From assembly GCA_902728285.1 (NCBI GenBank), contig CACVBU010000492.1, positions 252,787-316,786 of the forward strand: 64,000 bases of DNA, read 5' to 3'. The position numbers were made by a program, and so were the translations under genes. This document shows, in pieces, positions 11,250 to 22,300 of this stretch. The stretch is from Clytia hemisphaerica. Lineage: Eukaryota; Cnidaria; Hydrozoa; Leptothecata; Clytiidae. The notes under the pieces were generated by a model. That model had not been told where the DNA came from. It saw only the letters and a program-made list of their open reading frames with translations, and searched no databases. Numbering within the stretch: the stretch's first letter is position 1; each line of letters starts with the position of its first letter.

Positions 11250-12718
11250 ATGCTAAATATGCGAGTGATCAATCTGGGGACAATTGGGGTAATTATTTTA
11301 TGTGCTCTGATCAACATCTCTGGTTTGGTTGGTACTTCATGGATGGTGAATGGGCAGATTCATGAAGGTCTGTGGAAGCATTACGACGACGGGGAAAATT
11401 CTACACAAGATATTGATGGAAGAGGTGAGAAAAATAATGTCGGGCTATCTTCCTTCCATCAATTTATCAAACTCGAACCCAGTCCCTTAGTTTATTTTCT
11501 TATGATTCTGATCGCGCTCACGAAAAAGATTGTATCGTGTCCATCACTATACGATACGAGAGTGGGTACGGTCTGGGCGACCATCAGTTACCGTTGATAA
11601 AATCTGGGATACAAAAGGGGTGGTGTTAAGTCTGCCCTACCCAGCTTAGAAACTGTTCATCTAACGTTTCCAGACCATCTAAAAAGAGCGACAAATAACT
11701 ATAATCGACAAAAAGAACGACAAACCCTAACACCAACTATCAAAGAACGTCACATTTTGGGGTAACGTTAAGGTATCGGTAAAATACTGATTTAGACGTA
11801 CGTTATGAAATACATAACATGAGAACATGAGAAAAGCATGTCAAAATAATTCAAATGACAAACTCAGCCTTGCAACATATCCTCCTCTTTTTCTACAACT
11901 ATTTTCTAAACTACTCTTCAAAGATATTCACAATATATATGTTGTGGAGCAGTGAATTTATTTTCCGATTATGGTGGCAGAAAGTTAGTCAATTCTTATT
12001 TCCTTCAATTTTCTAGATGCACTCAAAGCTACAAAGACGCTATTGATTATGGCTTGTTTTACACTAGCGATTTCCTGTGCGTATTGGTCCTTAATTTCAC
12101 TCGCAAAGGATATGAATGCAAAAATATTGGCTGCTATGCTACTTGCAACAAGTAAGAGTCTTTTAGTTTCTTGCATACCGTACTTACCTAAAACTATCCG
12201 AAAGTTCCCTAGACGTAAGCAATTAGATAAAATCGTATCAGCTGAAATGAAAATTTCCGAGTATTTCGAGATAGACGAACAGAGCATAGTCAACTAAAAA
12301 AGATTTTACAAGGGAACGCTTTTGATTGTTTTAGGTAAGCACGGTAGCTGTTTGGTATAATAAATGATGGCATTCTTAGAGCTTTTTACTGGCTATTTCG
12401 TTTTTTGTTTTTTTTTATCGAAAATATTAAAAAATATCATCATAATTAGACTGTTGTGATAAATAAATTCTCGCAATTTGAGATTCAATTTTAGCAACCT
12501 TGGGATGTACCAATGAATGATAAAAGTCAAATTATTATCTTTTCATAGGTTTGATGCAAGTGATAGCGTTGTCCGTTTACGCCAATAGCCAATTTCTCGG
12601 ACAACGTCTGGAATATCACTTTGGATGGTCGTATATTATTGTTTGGTGCTCAACGGTTTTAATATTCGTTCCCGCTGGATTGTGTTTAATCAAAAGAAGT
12701 TATGCACCTTTCAGCTGA
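11250..12718 (+). CDS. Claudin/PMP22-like four-helix membrane protein
   Basis: Three exons: 11250-11424, 12017-12151 and 12549-12718. Each joint has consensus GT/AG sites (GTGAGA, GTAAGA; TTTTCTAG, TTCATAG). The coding length is 480 bases, giving 159 residues. Four hydrophobic segments sit at about residues 6-31, 62-90, 93-118 and 127-152. The first extracellular loop carries W..(8)..GLW, the signature of the claudin/PMP22/EMP superfamily, but lacks the usual paired cysteines. The protein is therefore claudin-like and may not be a true barrier claudin. An AATAAA at 12868-12873 is a plausible poly(A) signal. This is the only plus-strand gene in the window. The second Met (codon 4) is an alternative start. 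Confidence 0.8.
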
Positions 12719-13086
12719 ATTTTCAAAGTAAATTAAGCTAGTCTTGTAATAGGGTTTATTTGAAAAACCGTTAAACTATTCTTGGTTGTTGTAGACCGAA
12801 TTATTATTTTACTTTGTGAATTTGTATAGCTATGCAAAGAAAACTATTTATGGATACTATTACAAGAAATAAATCCATATTGTATTATTAACGGGATGAC
12901 TTGGAGTTTTTACAAGATGCTTAACTGATTGGTTATTTTTAAACAATAGGGATGACGCGTTCTTTAGAAAAAGTAATAAAATCGTTTATGTCAACATTTA
13001 ACGACCAACAGAGTCATCAAAGAACTTGTAAAAACTCCAGTTTGACCCCTATTAACCTGGGGGGGGGGTTCCTAGACAAGTGAAGG

Positions 13087-13474
13087 GTACGGATATGTAC
13101 TGCCCTTAAAGGTGCCTTTACTTTTGCACCCCTGTCTCACAACCCCGGTGGAACCTTTTCCTCAGTGGTGATAAAAATTCTTATCTAAATGTCAATGGGG
13201 ATTTTATTGCTTTTATTTATTTTATTATTCCAAGGTTAAAAATCCAGTGCTTTGGGATGGTTTTGGACTGCAATTTTTAAACATTGGATCTCGAATGGGG
13301 AATGGGAAATCAAAGTCAAATTCCCAGTGGAGCTGAAATTCCAGGGTATTTTCCCAACGGGAACGATATTTTTACCAAATTTTCCACTAGGGCTGGGGGT
13401 CCCAGTGGTTTTGTGACACAGGGGTGTACTTTTGAACCTGATAGTCCCTGTAATCCATATCGTATTGTTAAAAG
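13087..13474. mobile_element. Inverted-repeat element of the GACACAGGGGTGTA family (copy 1)
   Basis: The left end (around TTTTGCACCCCTGTCTCACA at 13121) and the right end (TGTGACACAGGGGTGTACTT at 13414) are inverted relatives. Its right ~165 bp recurs at 14056-14226 in direct orientation, and a more diverged copy lies inverted at 23012-23200. The open frame crossing it (13284-13550) matches nothing known. Confidence 0.55.
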
Positions 13475-13589
13475 AGATTTTTGTCCTTATTGGAATATAA
13501 TTGTGAACAATACACCTTTCCCAAATTGTTATTTAGCCTTTTATTTTTGACTTTTTTGGTTTAATGTTTGGATGTTTCTATTTAGTTTT

Positions 13590-14053
13590 CCAAAATTGTA
13601 AACCGGTCTCTAGCGCCGCCTGGGCTTACGCTGTAAGCTTACAGCGCTTTAGTCCAGCGAAGGGGGTAGAACCGACGAATTTTCACTAAAATAGCTTAAA
13701 ACGCTTAAAAAGCTCTATTTAAGCGTTTTTAAGCAAAAAACGTAAAAACGCGACCTTACAAGCGAGTGAGCTACTTCCAAAGGCTCTAATTAGCACATTT
13801 CCATGGTGCTGAAGCGATTTAGAGGGTTTAGAACCGGCTGGGAACAGTAGTTTTGCCAGAAAACCGGTTTTTAGGCCTCCAGAGCCGCCTGGGCTTACGC
13901 TGTAAGCTTACAGCGCTTTACTGGAGCTTTAGTTAAGCTTATTCTGAGCTACATACAGGGCTGAGCTGGTTCCCAATGGTCCTAAACCTCGTGGGACACT
14001 CTATTGCAAAGGATTAGACCCATTGAAGTCCAGCGAAGGGGGTAGAACCGATC
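13590..14053. repeat. Duplicated block with the palindrome CGCTGTAAGCTTACAGCG
   Basis: The 18-bp palindrome occurs at 13629-13646 and 13898-13915, each inside GCCGCCTGGGCTTA..AGCGCTTTA. GTCCAGCGAAGGGGGTAGAA follows at 13652 and recurs at about 14029, so a segment has been duplicated. The block is non-coding and separates two copies of the GACACAGGGGTGTA repeat. Confidence 0.6.
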
Positions 14054-14055
14054 AA

Positions 14056-14226
14056 TTTTCAGTCAAATTCCCAGTAGACCTGAAATTCCAGGGTATTTTC
14101 CCACCGGGAACGATATTTTTGTCAAATTTTCCACTAGGGTTGGGGGTCTCAATGGTTTTGTGACACAGGGGTGTACTTTTGAACCTGATAGTCCCTGTAA
14201 TCCATATCGTATTGTTAAAAGAGAAT
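14056..14226. repeat. GACACAGGGGTGTA family repeat (copy 2)
   Basis: Direct copy of 13313-13474 with only scattered differences (for example CAGTAGACCTGAAATTCCAG against CAGTGGAGCTGAAATTCCAG). It ends in the same GTCCCTGTAATCCATATCG segment. Confidence 0.65.
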
Positions 14227-14459
14227 TTCGTCAAAAGTTTGGAGGTTTGACGAACTTTATCATGAAATTCATATTCTAAATTTTTTCAAAATAAAGTACA
14301 AATAAAAATTCTAATGGGCAATTCAATCGTGCAAGAGGGGGGGGGGTCCTCGAACACGCACGGGGAGCGCAAATTCGTTCCAGTTATATAGAAGTTCACA
14401 TTATGGACACTCCACTGTAATAGAAAGTGCCTGCATGATAAAAAATCATCTTTCATAAT

Positions 14460-17329
14460 TTACAAAACATTTCTTTTTCCACTTTTTGTCATTTTTTTTG
14501 CATTCTTGTGAAGGGAGTTTCGTTTGTTTGTTTTCCATGGGTCTTCTTTGACAGCATCTTGAACACTCATACCATCCTTCAATTTCATCACATTCTTCGT
14601 CTCTGAACCAATCATGTTCCCAGCAGGTTGGTATCTACAACAAACGTAGGTAGTTTCCATCCCTCGAACCTGACCTTTGGAGACACCACAACCGACCTTT
14701 GTTGTTGATTTCCAAACCATTTGAGTAAAATGCAGAACACCACTTCCTTTTCCTGTATTGAAATTGTATCGCAGAGCCTCGCGGTACCTGAAAGTAAATT
14801 TATTCCTTGTTTTATTTTCTCAAGCACAATTCTAATTTGATGAAACTTAAAACTGCTTCGACATGAAAGCAAAAGAAAGTCAAGTCAGATTCCTTTAAGT
14901 TTTTCTGTATATGTAATGTAAAACCCTGTGCTCAATAACAAGGCTTTTAAAAAGAAAAAAATTAATGGAATTATTTCCATCAAGGGAAAATGTCAGCTAG
15001 AATTGATATAACAAAATCTTCGTTAATTTTGCGGGTAATTTTGATTACAACTTTGACTCCACAAAACTTAGTAAAGATGATATCACAGCCCAACTGGCAT
15101 CCCTCGTGTAAGTAAAATATCATAAATTTCAATGCGTTATATTAAAAATAAAAACTTCAACGAACCACGAATCAGACGCCCTTTGACAGGGCGTTCCACC
15201 AACACTGGCAGTTCCTGCATCGTAGTATAAATTTTCTCCAGCATTTTTCCTCTCCTCTTGTGAAGAATGTCTCATACCCGTCTCCAACATATTTTCCGCC
15301 CATTCTTTAGCACCCATCGCGATATCTTCATCCCATTCCAACGAGGGTGTATCTTCATGTTTGGCACGATATTCGTTGTGGGCGACTAGACAATCTTTTT
15401 GGACATCTTCTGGATTTTTGCTCTCTAGTAGAGTGACAAAAGAAGAAAAGAAGTCTCTTTTAAAGCCTTAATGTTTATGTTAAGAAGTATAGGAACCAGC
15501 CTGAAAGATAAAAATAAGTTGAATTATATTTTCATCTTCAGGTATTATGGTATACCATAAATGATTCTAACAGGCCTCTTAACAACACATCCAATCGCAA
15601 AATGCCTGTCGCACTTTTTACCTGACTTTGAATTATCTGGTGCATTCGTTGTTTGGTTGCTTGGTCGTTTTGTTCTCTGAATTCTCCTTATTTTGATTTG
15701 AAGATAATGGGGTGGTATTGTTGCCGCGACCCTCCTCTGTTTGGTTGGATGAGGAAGGGAACCACTGAGGTTGTTTTGATTGTGGTGAGGGGTTTGGATT
15801 GAGAGGTCCTCCTTTTTCTAAAAACTCGAATTCTAAAAGCAAAAGTAAAAGATACTTTTAACAACAGTGAATTGACCGAGAAAAGTCAACAAAAGAATTA
15901 AGGATTTGTATATGCTATCATGTACCCAAGAATCAATCGTTCAACTTTTTTGATTTTGCATTTTGGCCTGGTAAAATCGCAAGGGTTTTCAGGAAAACCA
16001 TACTGATGTAAAAGGTTACAAGTTTGGTTTTTATAGATGATGAAAAAATGTTTTCTTACGCAGTGAACACATTCAGGACCTAAAACTCTTACTAGTGGAA
16101 AATATTTTCTTTTTTTACAGTTTTTTTTCCTCTATTCACCTAGGTATGGGCAGTAAAAGAACCTTAAGTTGAGTATCTCACCACAAGCATTGCATTTCTT
16201 GGGACACAGTAATCTTCCCTCTTGTGAGTAACAAACATCATCTTCTCGACACAAAAAACTTGCCGAGTCTATACACTCTAGAAATACAAGATTTTCCATA
16301 AAGAAAGAATTTGAGATAATTATTAAACTATATATCTCTACTCTTTTCATCCTTCTCCCCAGCTCCCTATCGATTTTAATAAGAACCTGCAACCGGAGAC
16401 TGGAATAGTCGCGTTATTTTCTCGAATTTCCCGAACTACAATCATCTGCATAATATTGTGAGACTGACACCTCCCCCCACTCCCCCAAGTGATTTGGGGG
16501 AGCGGGGGACCCTGAATTAACTGGAAAGTCTCATAATTTTCACAGATGATTGTAGGTCAGTAAACACTAACAGGAAAGGGTCTACAAAGTCAATTAAAGA
16601 GATCTATGAATAAAAAAGAAGATTTTCACTTAGTTTTTTTCAACATACCGCAAGATCCACACGATTTTCGGCATAAAAGTCTTTCAAGAGCATTTTGACA
16701 AACTTGAGAAGAATCAGCAATGGGGCATGATTCCACTTTGTCTTCACATACCAACCTTACTGTGAACACAAAGAAGAGAACAATTATATATTCATATGAA
16801 AAAAAGTTCTTATAGTCCAAAAGCCCCCTTAAAACGATATTTACCTCTTTTTTCGAAATGCTGATGAAGTAACGAAAGATGACGAAAATTTCTATTTAAG
16901 CAGTCGCTTCATTTTTCTGTTTTATAAATTTACTGCTTTTACACTTTACGGTGTTGAGGAGCACGAAAATCGTATAGAAGAAAACTATACCCCTCTAGGT
17001 TGGCGCTACCCCTCATTTAGTGTATTTAGGGACTGGTTTATTACAAGTCTTTCAATCAATTACTAATGGAGGTGGGTAGCGATATCAGTACACTAAAAAA
17101 ATTTATCGACACGTGAGTCATGTGCTTATAACTGTTCTGTCTCTAGAACATGCATCGTGTGACAGAAGCACCCGAAGGAGCAAACTGTTTCAAATTAATA
17201 TAATATAAAAGGCTTAATAGTTCCATAACTTTCTTTAGGGAAGGTTTAGAATATCATACCTCGTTTATTTGCAGTAGCTGATTGAAGAATGCAAAGAATT
17301 GCCATGACACTAAATGTTGACCAAGACAT
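14460..17329 (-). CDS. Secreted ShK-ShK-CAP protein B (frame broken in the linker exon)
   Basis: Exons read on the minus strand: 17260-17329 (signal peptide, start at 17329), 16649-16759 (ShK module), 16182-16277 (second ShK module), 15622-15832 (linker), 15166-15424 and 14460-14787 (CAP/SCP domain, stop at 14460). Visible CAP hallmarks are CLVAHNEYRAKH, AGENL, HFTQMVWKSTTKVGCG and YVCCRYQPAGNM. Internal introns are phase 1; the last is phase 2. The linker exon is 211 bases, so including it shifts the frame and meets a TAA within it. Skipping it keeps one frame of 864 bases (287 residues). The donor after 15166 is GTTCGT, which is weak. This is either an alternative exon, a one-base assembly error or early decay. 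CAP proteins are extracellular and ShK modules are found in many secreted enzymes and some venom proteins; nothing here proves a venom role. Confidence 0.65.
16436..16555. mobile_element. ~120 bp hairpin element in an intron
   Basis: The arms CTACAATCATCTG..TGAGACT and AGTCTCA..CAGATGATTGTAG pair. The loop has the C-rich/G-rich segment CTCCCCCAAGTGATTTGGGG. It lies in the intron between the two ShK exons of gene B. Confidence 0.6.
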
Positions 17330-17850
17330 CTTTTACCCTCCTTGAAATAGAAACGCAAAAAGTTATCGATTATTCTTTGATTTTTCCTCATCATAAAAAT
17401 AAAATACAGTGGGTATTTTTTCAGCTAACTTTCTTTTTTCAAAATTCGTTAAAGGAAATGAAGAAAAATGAAGAAGAAAAATATGAAATATTTTTCCAAC
17501 GCTACCAAACCTTTTTATTATATGGTAATTGCTTTGAAAGCCAAAGCCAAAAATGCCAAAAATAAAACTAATGCACAACTTTTGGACACAGACTCAACAT
17601 TGCATAAAAATTCATACATTGGAAAAAACGATTCGAACAATTTTTTTAAGGAAAAGGTGAATTTTATCTTACCTCAGTAAAAATGTTTTTGTCTTCCAAA
17701 TATCTCTCGTAATAATAATAATATAATAATAATGTTTTACAGATTTCCAGGCCACCGTGCAAGCACATGGGCCTCTATAAATCGCTCATACATTGGTTTG
17801 GTTTATTACAAAGGTTAACTTCAAACAGATATGCAACAATAGTGACAATT
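17330..17850. other. Spacer upstream of CAP gene B
   Basis: AT-rich stretch between the start of gene B and the 3' end of the LINE. An irregular AAT/ATA microsatellite at 17709-17735 is probably the LINE tail. No exon is recognised. Confidence 0.5.
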
Positions 17851-19090
17851 TCAATCATACTCAAACATTTTCTCTTTCCAAGCTAGACCGAGGTTTTCTT
17901 TAAACTCTTGTATTGTAGATGATTTAACTACTTTTTCAGGTAGGCTATTCCACTGTTGAATGCCCCGATAGTAAAGGGAGTTGCTCTGGGGTCCACGGAC
18001 ACCATCGTTCCCGAAAATTCTTACCAGTTCAGAATTATGTGTTCTCATTGGTCTTATTCGTTGGTTAAATTTCTTAGGAACACACGATTTTTCATAGTGA
18101 TTTAAATGTTTAAAGATCTCAACCATATCACTTACCGCACGCCTATATTTTAGACTTGGGATTCCAATTCTTTGTAGTCTGCTTTCATAACATAGTCGTC
18201 CACATGTTTCAACCGTTTTTGTAGCGCGCCGCTGAACACCTTCTATAAGTTTTTTGTGTTTTTTTAGTTTTGGTGACCAAATGACTTGTGCATATTCTAG
18301 GTGGGGCCTGACAAATGTTATGTAAAGTTTACGGAATAATTCAGGAGTGAGATACGTGAAGGTTCTTCGAATGATAGATTTTGGTCAAAGATAACTCCGA
18401 GATCCTTTTCGAATTGTACATGTTTCAGTAAATTTCCTCCGAGTGTGTATTGATGTACATGTTTAATTATAATCGGCTTACCTAACGTTAGTACATGACA
18501 TTTGTCGGGATGAAATTTTAAAAGCCACGTATCTGACCATTGCTGTAGTCGATCGATGTCCTCCTGGATTATAAGTGCATCTTCAATTGATTCTACTTTA
18601 TTGACAAGTTTAGTGTCGTCAGCAAATAGAAAGAGTTGTGATTTAATTGAATCTGGTAAATCGTTGATGTATAGAACAAAAAGGGTAGGCCCTAGGACAC
18701 TACCTTGGGGTACTCCACTAAGAACTAATTGTTTTTCGGATTCAGCTCCATTTACTTTAACTATCTGAAATCGATCCTTCAGGAAGTATCTGATCCATTC
18801 AAGCAACTTTTTTCTTATTCCGTAGGCTTCTAATTTGATTAAGAGCCTTTGGTGGGGAACTGAGTCGAATGCCTTTGCAAAGTCAAAGTATACTGCGTCA
18901 ACAGCTTTGCCGTTAGCAATGTCTTCGGTACACACATCTAGATAGTTTAGCAGTTGTGTTACTGTTGATCGGCGATTGATAAAACCATGTTGCTTGTTAG
19001 AAAGCAGTTTCTCTTGCTCTAGATGTGACATAATATGTGTTTTAAGAATCTTTTCCATCATTCGACACACAATGGATGTCACGAAGATGA
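17851..19090 (-). mobile_element. 5'-truncated CR1-like non-LTR retrotransposon (reverse transcriptase)
   Basis: On the minus strand an open frame shows classic RT motifs: QHGFINRRSTVTQLL, YFDFAKAFDSVPHQRLL, SGVPQGSVLGPTLFVLYIN and the catalytic FADD. After a frame change near 18345 it continues with LFRKLYITFVRPHLEYAQVI, QRRATKTVE and the end segment at 18126-17851 (YYRGIQQWNSLPEKVV, then a stop at 17851). This resembles CR1/jockey-group ORF2. The 5' half (endonuclease and start of RT) is missing; the sequence upstream of about 19090 no longer matches the family. An AAT-type microsatellite follows the 3' end, as in many CR1 elements. It lies between the two CAP genes and is probably inactive. 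Confidence 0.8.
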
Positions 19091-19397
19091 ATGAATGTAA
19101 TGAAGATGAATCGCATAGGAAAACGACTTCAAATGAATTAGCCATTGCAACATTTCCTTCTTTTGGAAGGATGTAATGGCAACAATAATAAGGTAATGTA
19201 TCATACACACTTTGAGCATTGTTGCTCAACACTTCCTTGTTTTGATGGTCAAAAATTCAGATTAAAAAATTTACTAGCGGTAAAAAATATTTGGTGATTT
19301 TCGAAATATATCTTTCATACCTCAAAATATATTTAATTGTTAAAAATAGTTCCCATAAATAGAATAAAAATATAATGATAATTTGAATTAGGCACAT

Positions 19398-22300
19398 TTA
19401 CAAAACTTTTGTAGTTTTATTTTTCGCTGCTCCCTTTATTTTCTTGATGTGACGTTTGGCTCCTCCCACTTCTTCAATCAACTTGTTGAATGACAATCCT
19501 TCTATCAGCTCCTTTACATTTTCTTTCTCATTTCCCATCATGTTACCAGCTGGCGAGTATCGACAACAAACATAATACCCTTCCATGCCGTTGCGTGAGG
19601 CCTTAGCGGCGCCACAACCGAGCTTGGTGGACTCCTTCCACACGACTTGAGTGAAATGACCAGTTCCAGCAATAGATGGTTTATCGAAGCTGTATCCAGG
19701 ATTAAGTGCTTCACTATACCTGCAATAAAATAAGGAAACAATGGTCATTAGTTGAATCTCTTCAAAACAGGCAGCTTACTACATGTGTTTTTTATAAGAA
19801 CATCCAAAATGTTTTGAAGCCTTTGGATGTGTTCTTAACTTTTTGAGATTTAAGCCTGAAAATGTTCTTAACATGTTCTTATTTTCACCATTTTGTGGGT
19901 ATTTTTGTCTGTTTTCCTAAGTAATCGGGTGTTTTGGAGTCCCCAAAGCCTTAAAATATTTCTAACTTGTTCTTAATATTTTGGCCATTGAAGCCTTATG
20001 TTCTTTATAGTTTGTTCTTATATAAAAAATCGTGTACTACACTTTAGGAATCTTTGAAATACAATAGTCCCGCTGCTGAGATCGAAAAAAGTGGCTAGAA
20101 TACAATTTTCGTGACACACATCTTAGAACTAACTTTTTTTGGTGGAAACTCACGAATAAGTATATGTAGATTCCAAAATCAAAAAGTTTCCACGATATTA
20201 TCGTGCAAGTAACGAGTAATTGGCGATTTTTTGCGTTTCCAGGCAAAATTGCAAGGCCTGGAAATTCATGATTTTTGGGGGGTCTTCAAATTAATAAAAA
20301 ACCTATATCACATGATAGAGCTTTTCAAACTGAGCAAAAAAGTGTATTACACCAAAGTCCCAACTTCTCTAGATCAAAGGTATTTGTGGTCAAAAAGGTG
20401 TTTAATTTTGCATAGATTAATGCAGATTGTGGGGAAATTCCCTGTTTTCCATCGGTTTTTTAACCACAAATAGGCCAATAAATTTTGATTTAGAGAAGTT
20501 GGGACTTTGGTGTAATACACTTTTTTGCTCAGTTTGAAAAGCTCTATCATGTGATATAGGTTTTTTATTAATTTGAAGACCCCCCAAAAATCATGAATTT
20601 CCAGGCCTTGCAATTTTGCCTGGAAACGCAAAAAATCGCCAATTACTCGTTACTTGCACGATAATATCGTGGAAACTTTTTGATTTTGGAATCTACATAT
20701 ACTAATTCGCGAGTTTCCACCAAAAAAAGTTAGTTCTAAGATGTGTGTCACAAAATGAAACATTTATCGACCTCAGCAGCGGGACTACAAGCTGTGATTG
20801 CAAAAAGCATATAGATTTTCACGCTGACTGTCAGCAACAGTAAACAGTTTATGACGTAATTATCAGGAGATTAGAGAAGAATATGAGAGGAAGACCGTGT
20901 GTTTCTGTGGATAATAATTGAATTTACTTTTTTATGTAGAAAAACAGAATAGCTTACCAATTAACAATCGCATTTTTGCAGGGAGAGTAATCAGCTGGAA
21001 GCTTTGAACTCATTTTATATGCAAGATTTTCACCAGCACCTTTTCTCTCTTCCTTTGAAGCATGTTCCATTTTGTTTTTGGCGACAATCTTTTCTGCCCA
21101 CTCTTGGGCGCCCTTGGCCAATTCATTATCCCATTCCATACTTGGTGTTTCTTTGTGTTTTGAACGGAATATGTTGTGCCATTTCAAACATTCTGAAACA
21201 TTAATAAAAAAAAATTCTATATGTTGAGCTAATTTCAATGTTGATTTTGCTTTTTATTCCTCTTCAAGTTTTTTACGAGAACATTCAAAGTTTTTGAAGC
21301 TTTCAGGTTCTTAACTTGTTGAGTTTAAAACCGCTAAAAAATGTTCTTAACATGTTCTTATTTTCACCACTTTATGAGTGTTTTTGGCCATTTTCCTAAA
21401 AAATGTGTTTGGCGTTTGAGAGTCCCGAAAAACTTAAAATGTTCTTAACTTGTTCTTTAATTTATTAGCCATAGAAGCCTTGTCTGCTGATATAGTTTGT
21501 TCTTACAAAGAACGTGTACAGTAGATTCCTTCTGACTTATAGATCATCGAGTTCACCATGGCATGGTTTTGATTACATTCTCAAACTCAGAATTCTAAGG
21601 AAAAATCCTTCACCAACCTCACTCACGACCCATCATTGGGGGAACATCATTGAGTTTCAAGCCCGAAGGGCTAGAGGCAAAGCTTTAACCCTTCTCAGAT
21701 AAGAGAAATTGAAGCCACTTATTTCCCATCTAAAACGCGCATAGAACGCGCCGTAATCATGACGACGGATTATATCTAGCGCTTTCTTTGTTTTGGAGGA
21801 CTACATTTTTTGAAATCTAGCGATAGATCTTAGTTTCAATCCGGCGTTTGTGTAAAAGCTACGCGCGGTGTAAAAGCTACGCGCGGGCGTTCTGGATTAG
21901 AAATAAGTGGTTTCATTCCCCATCCAGGAGTCTCACCTCTAGCCCTTCGGGCTTGAAACTCAATGGATGAGAATATTTACTTACCACCCATGAGAGAACC
22001 ATCGGACGTGTGTTCATTATTGTTGGTCACTTTGTTGTTCCCATCATCTGTATTGCTGTCATCTTCGTCAACTCTTTCTTGCATGCTCTCTACACGTGGT
22101 GCTACGAGGTGAATTCATAATTAGCATTTAGTTTCAAGGATAACTCCTTATCTATCAACACAAATATCACGGATAGAAAAGATCGAACTAAAGTAGAATG
22201 CTCTTGGAGCAAGAAGAAGGTTATTGGTTGCTAAGCAACTATTCATCATCATTTTGATTTCATTATGTATTCAACTGGACTCACAAGAGGTCATCATCAT

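Noticed and set aside
20231..20631. Identical short proteins predicted from both strands
   Set aside because: They are the two arms of the 20067-20788 inverted repeat read in opposite directions, not genes.
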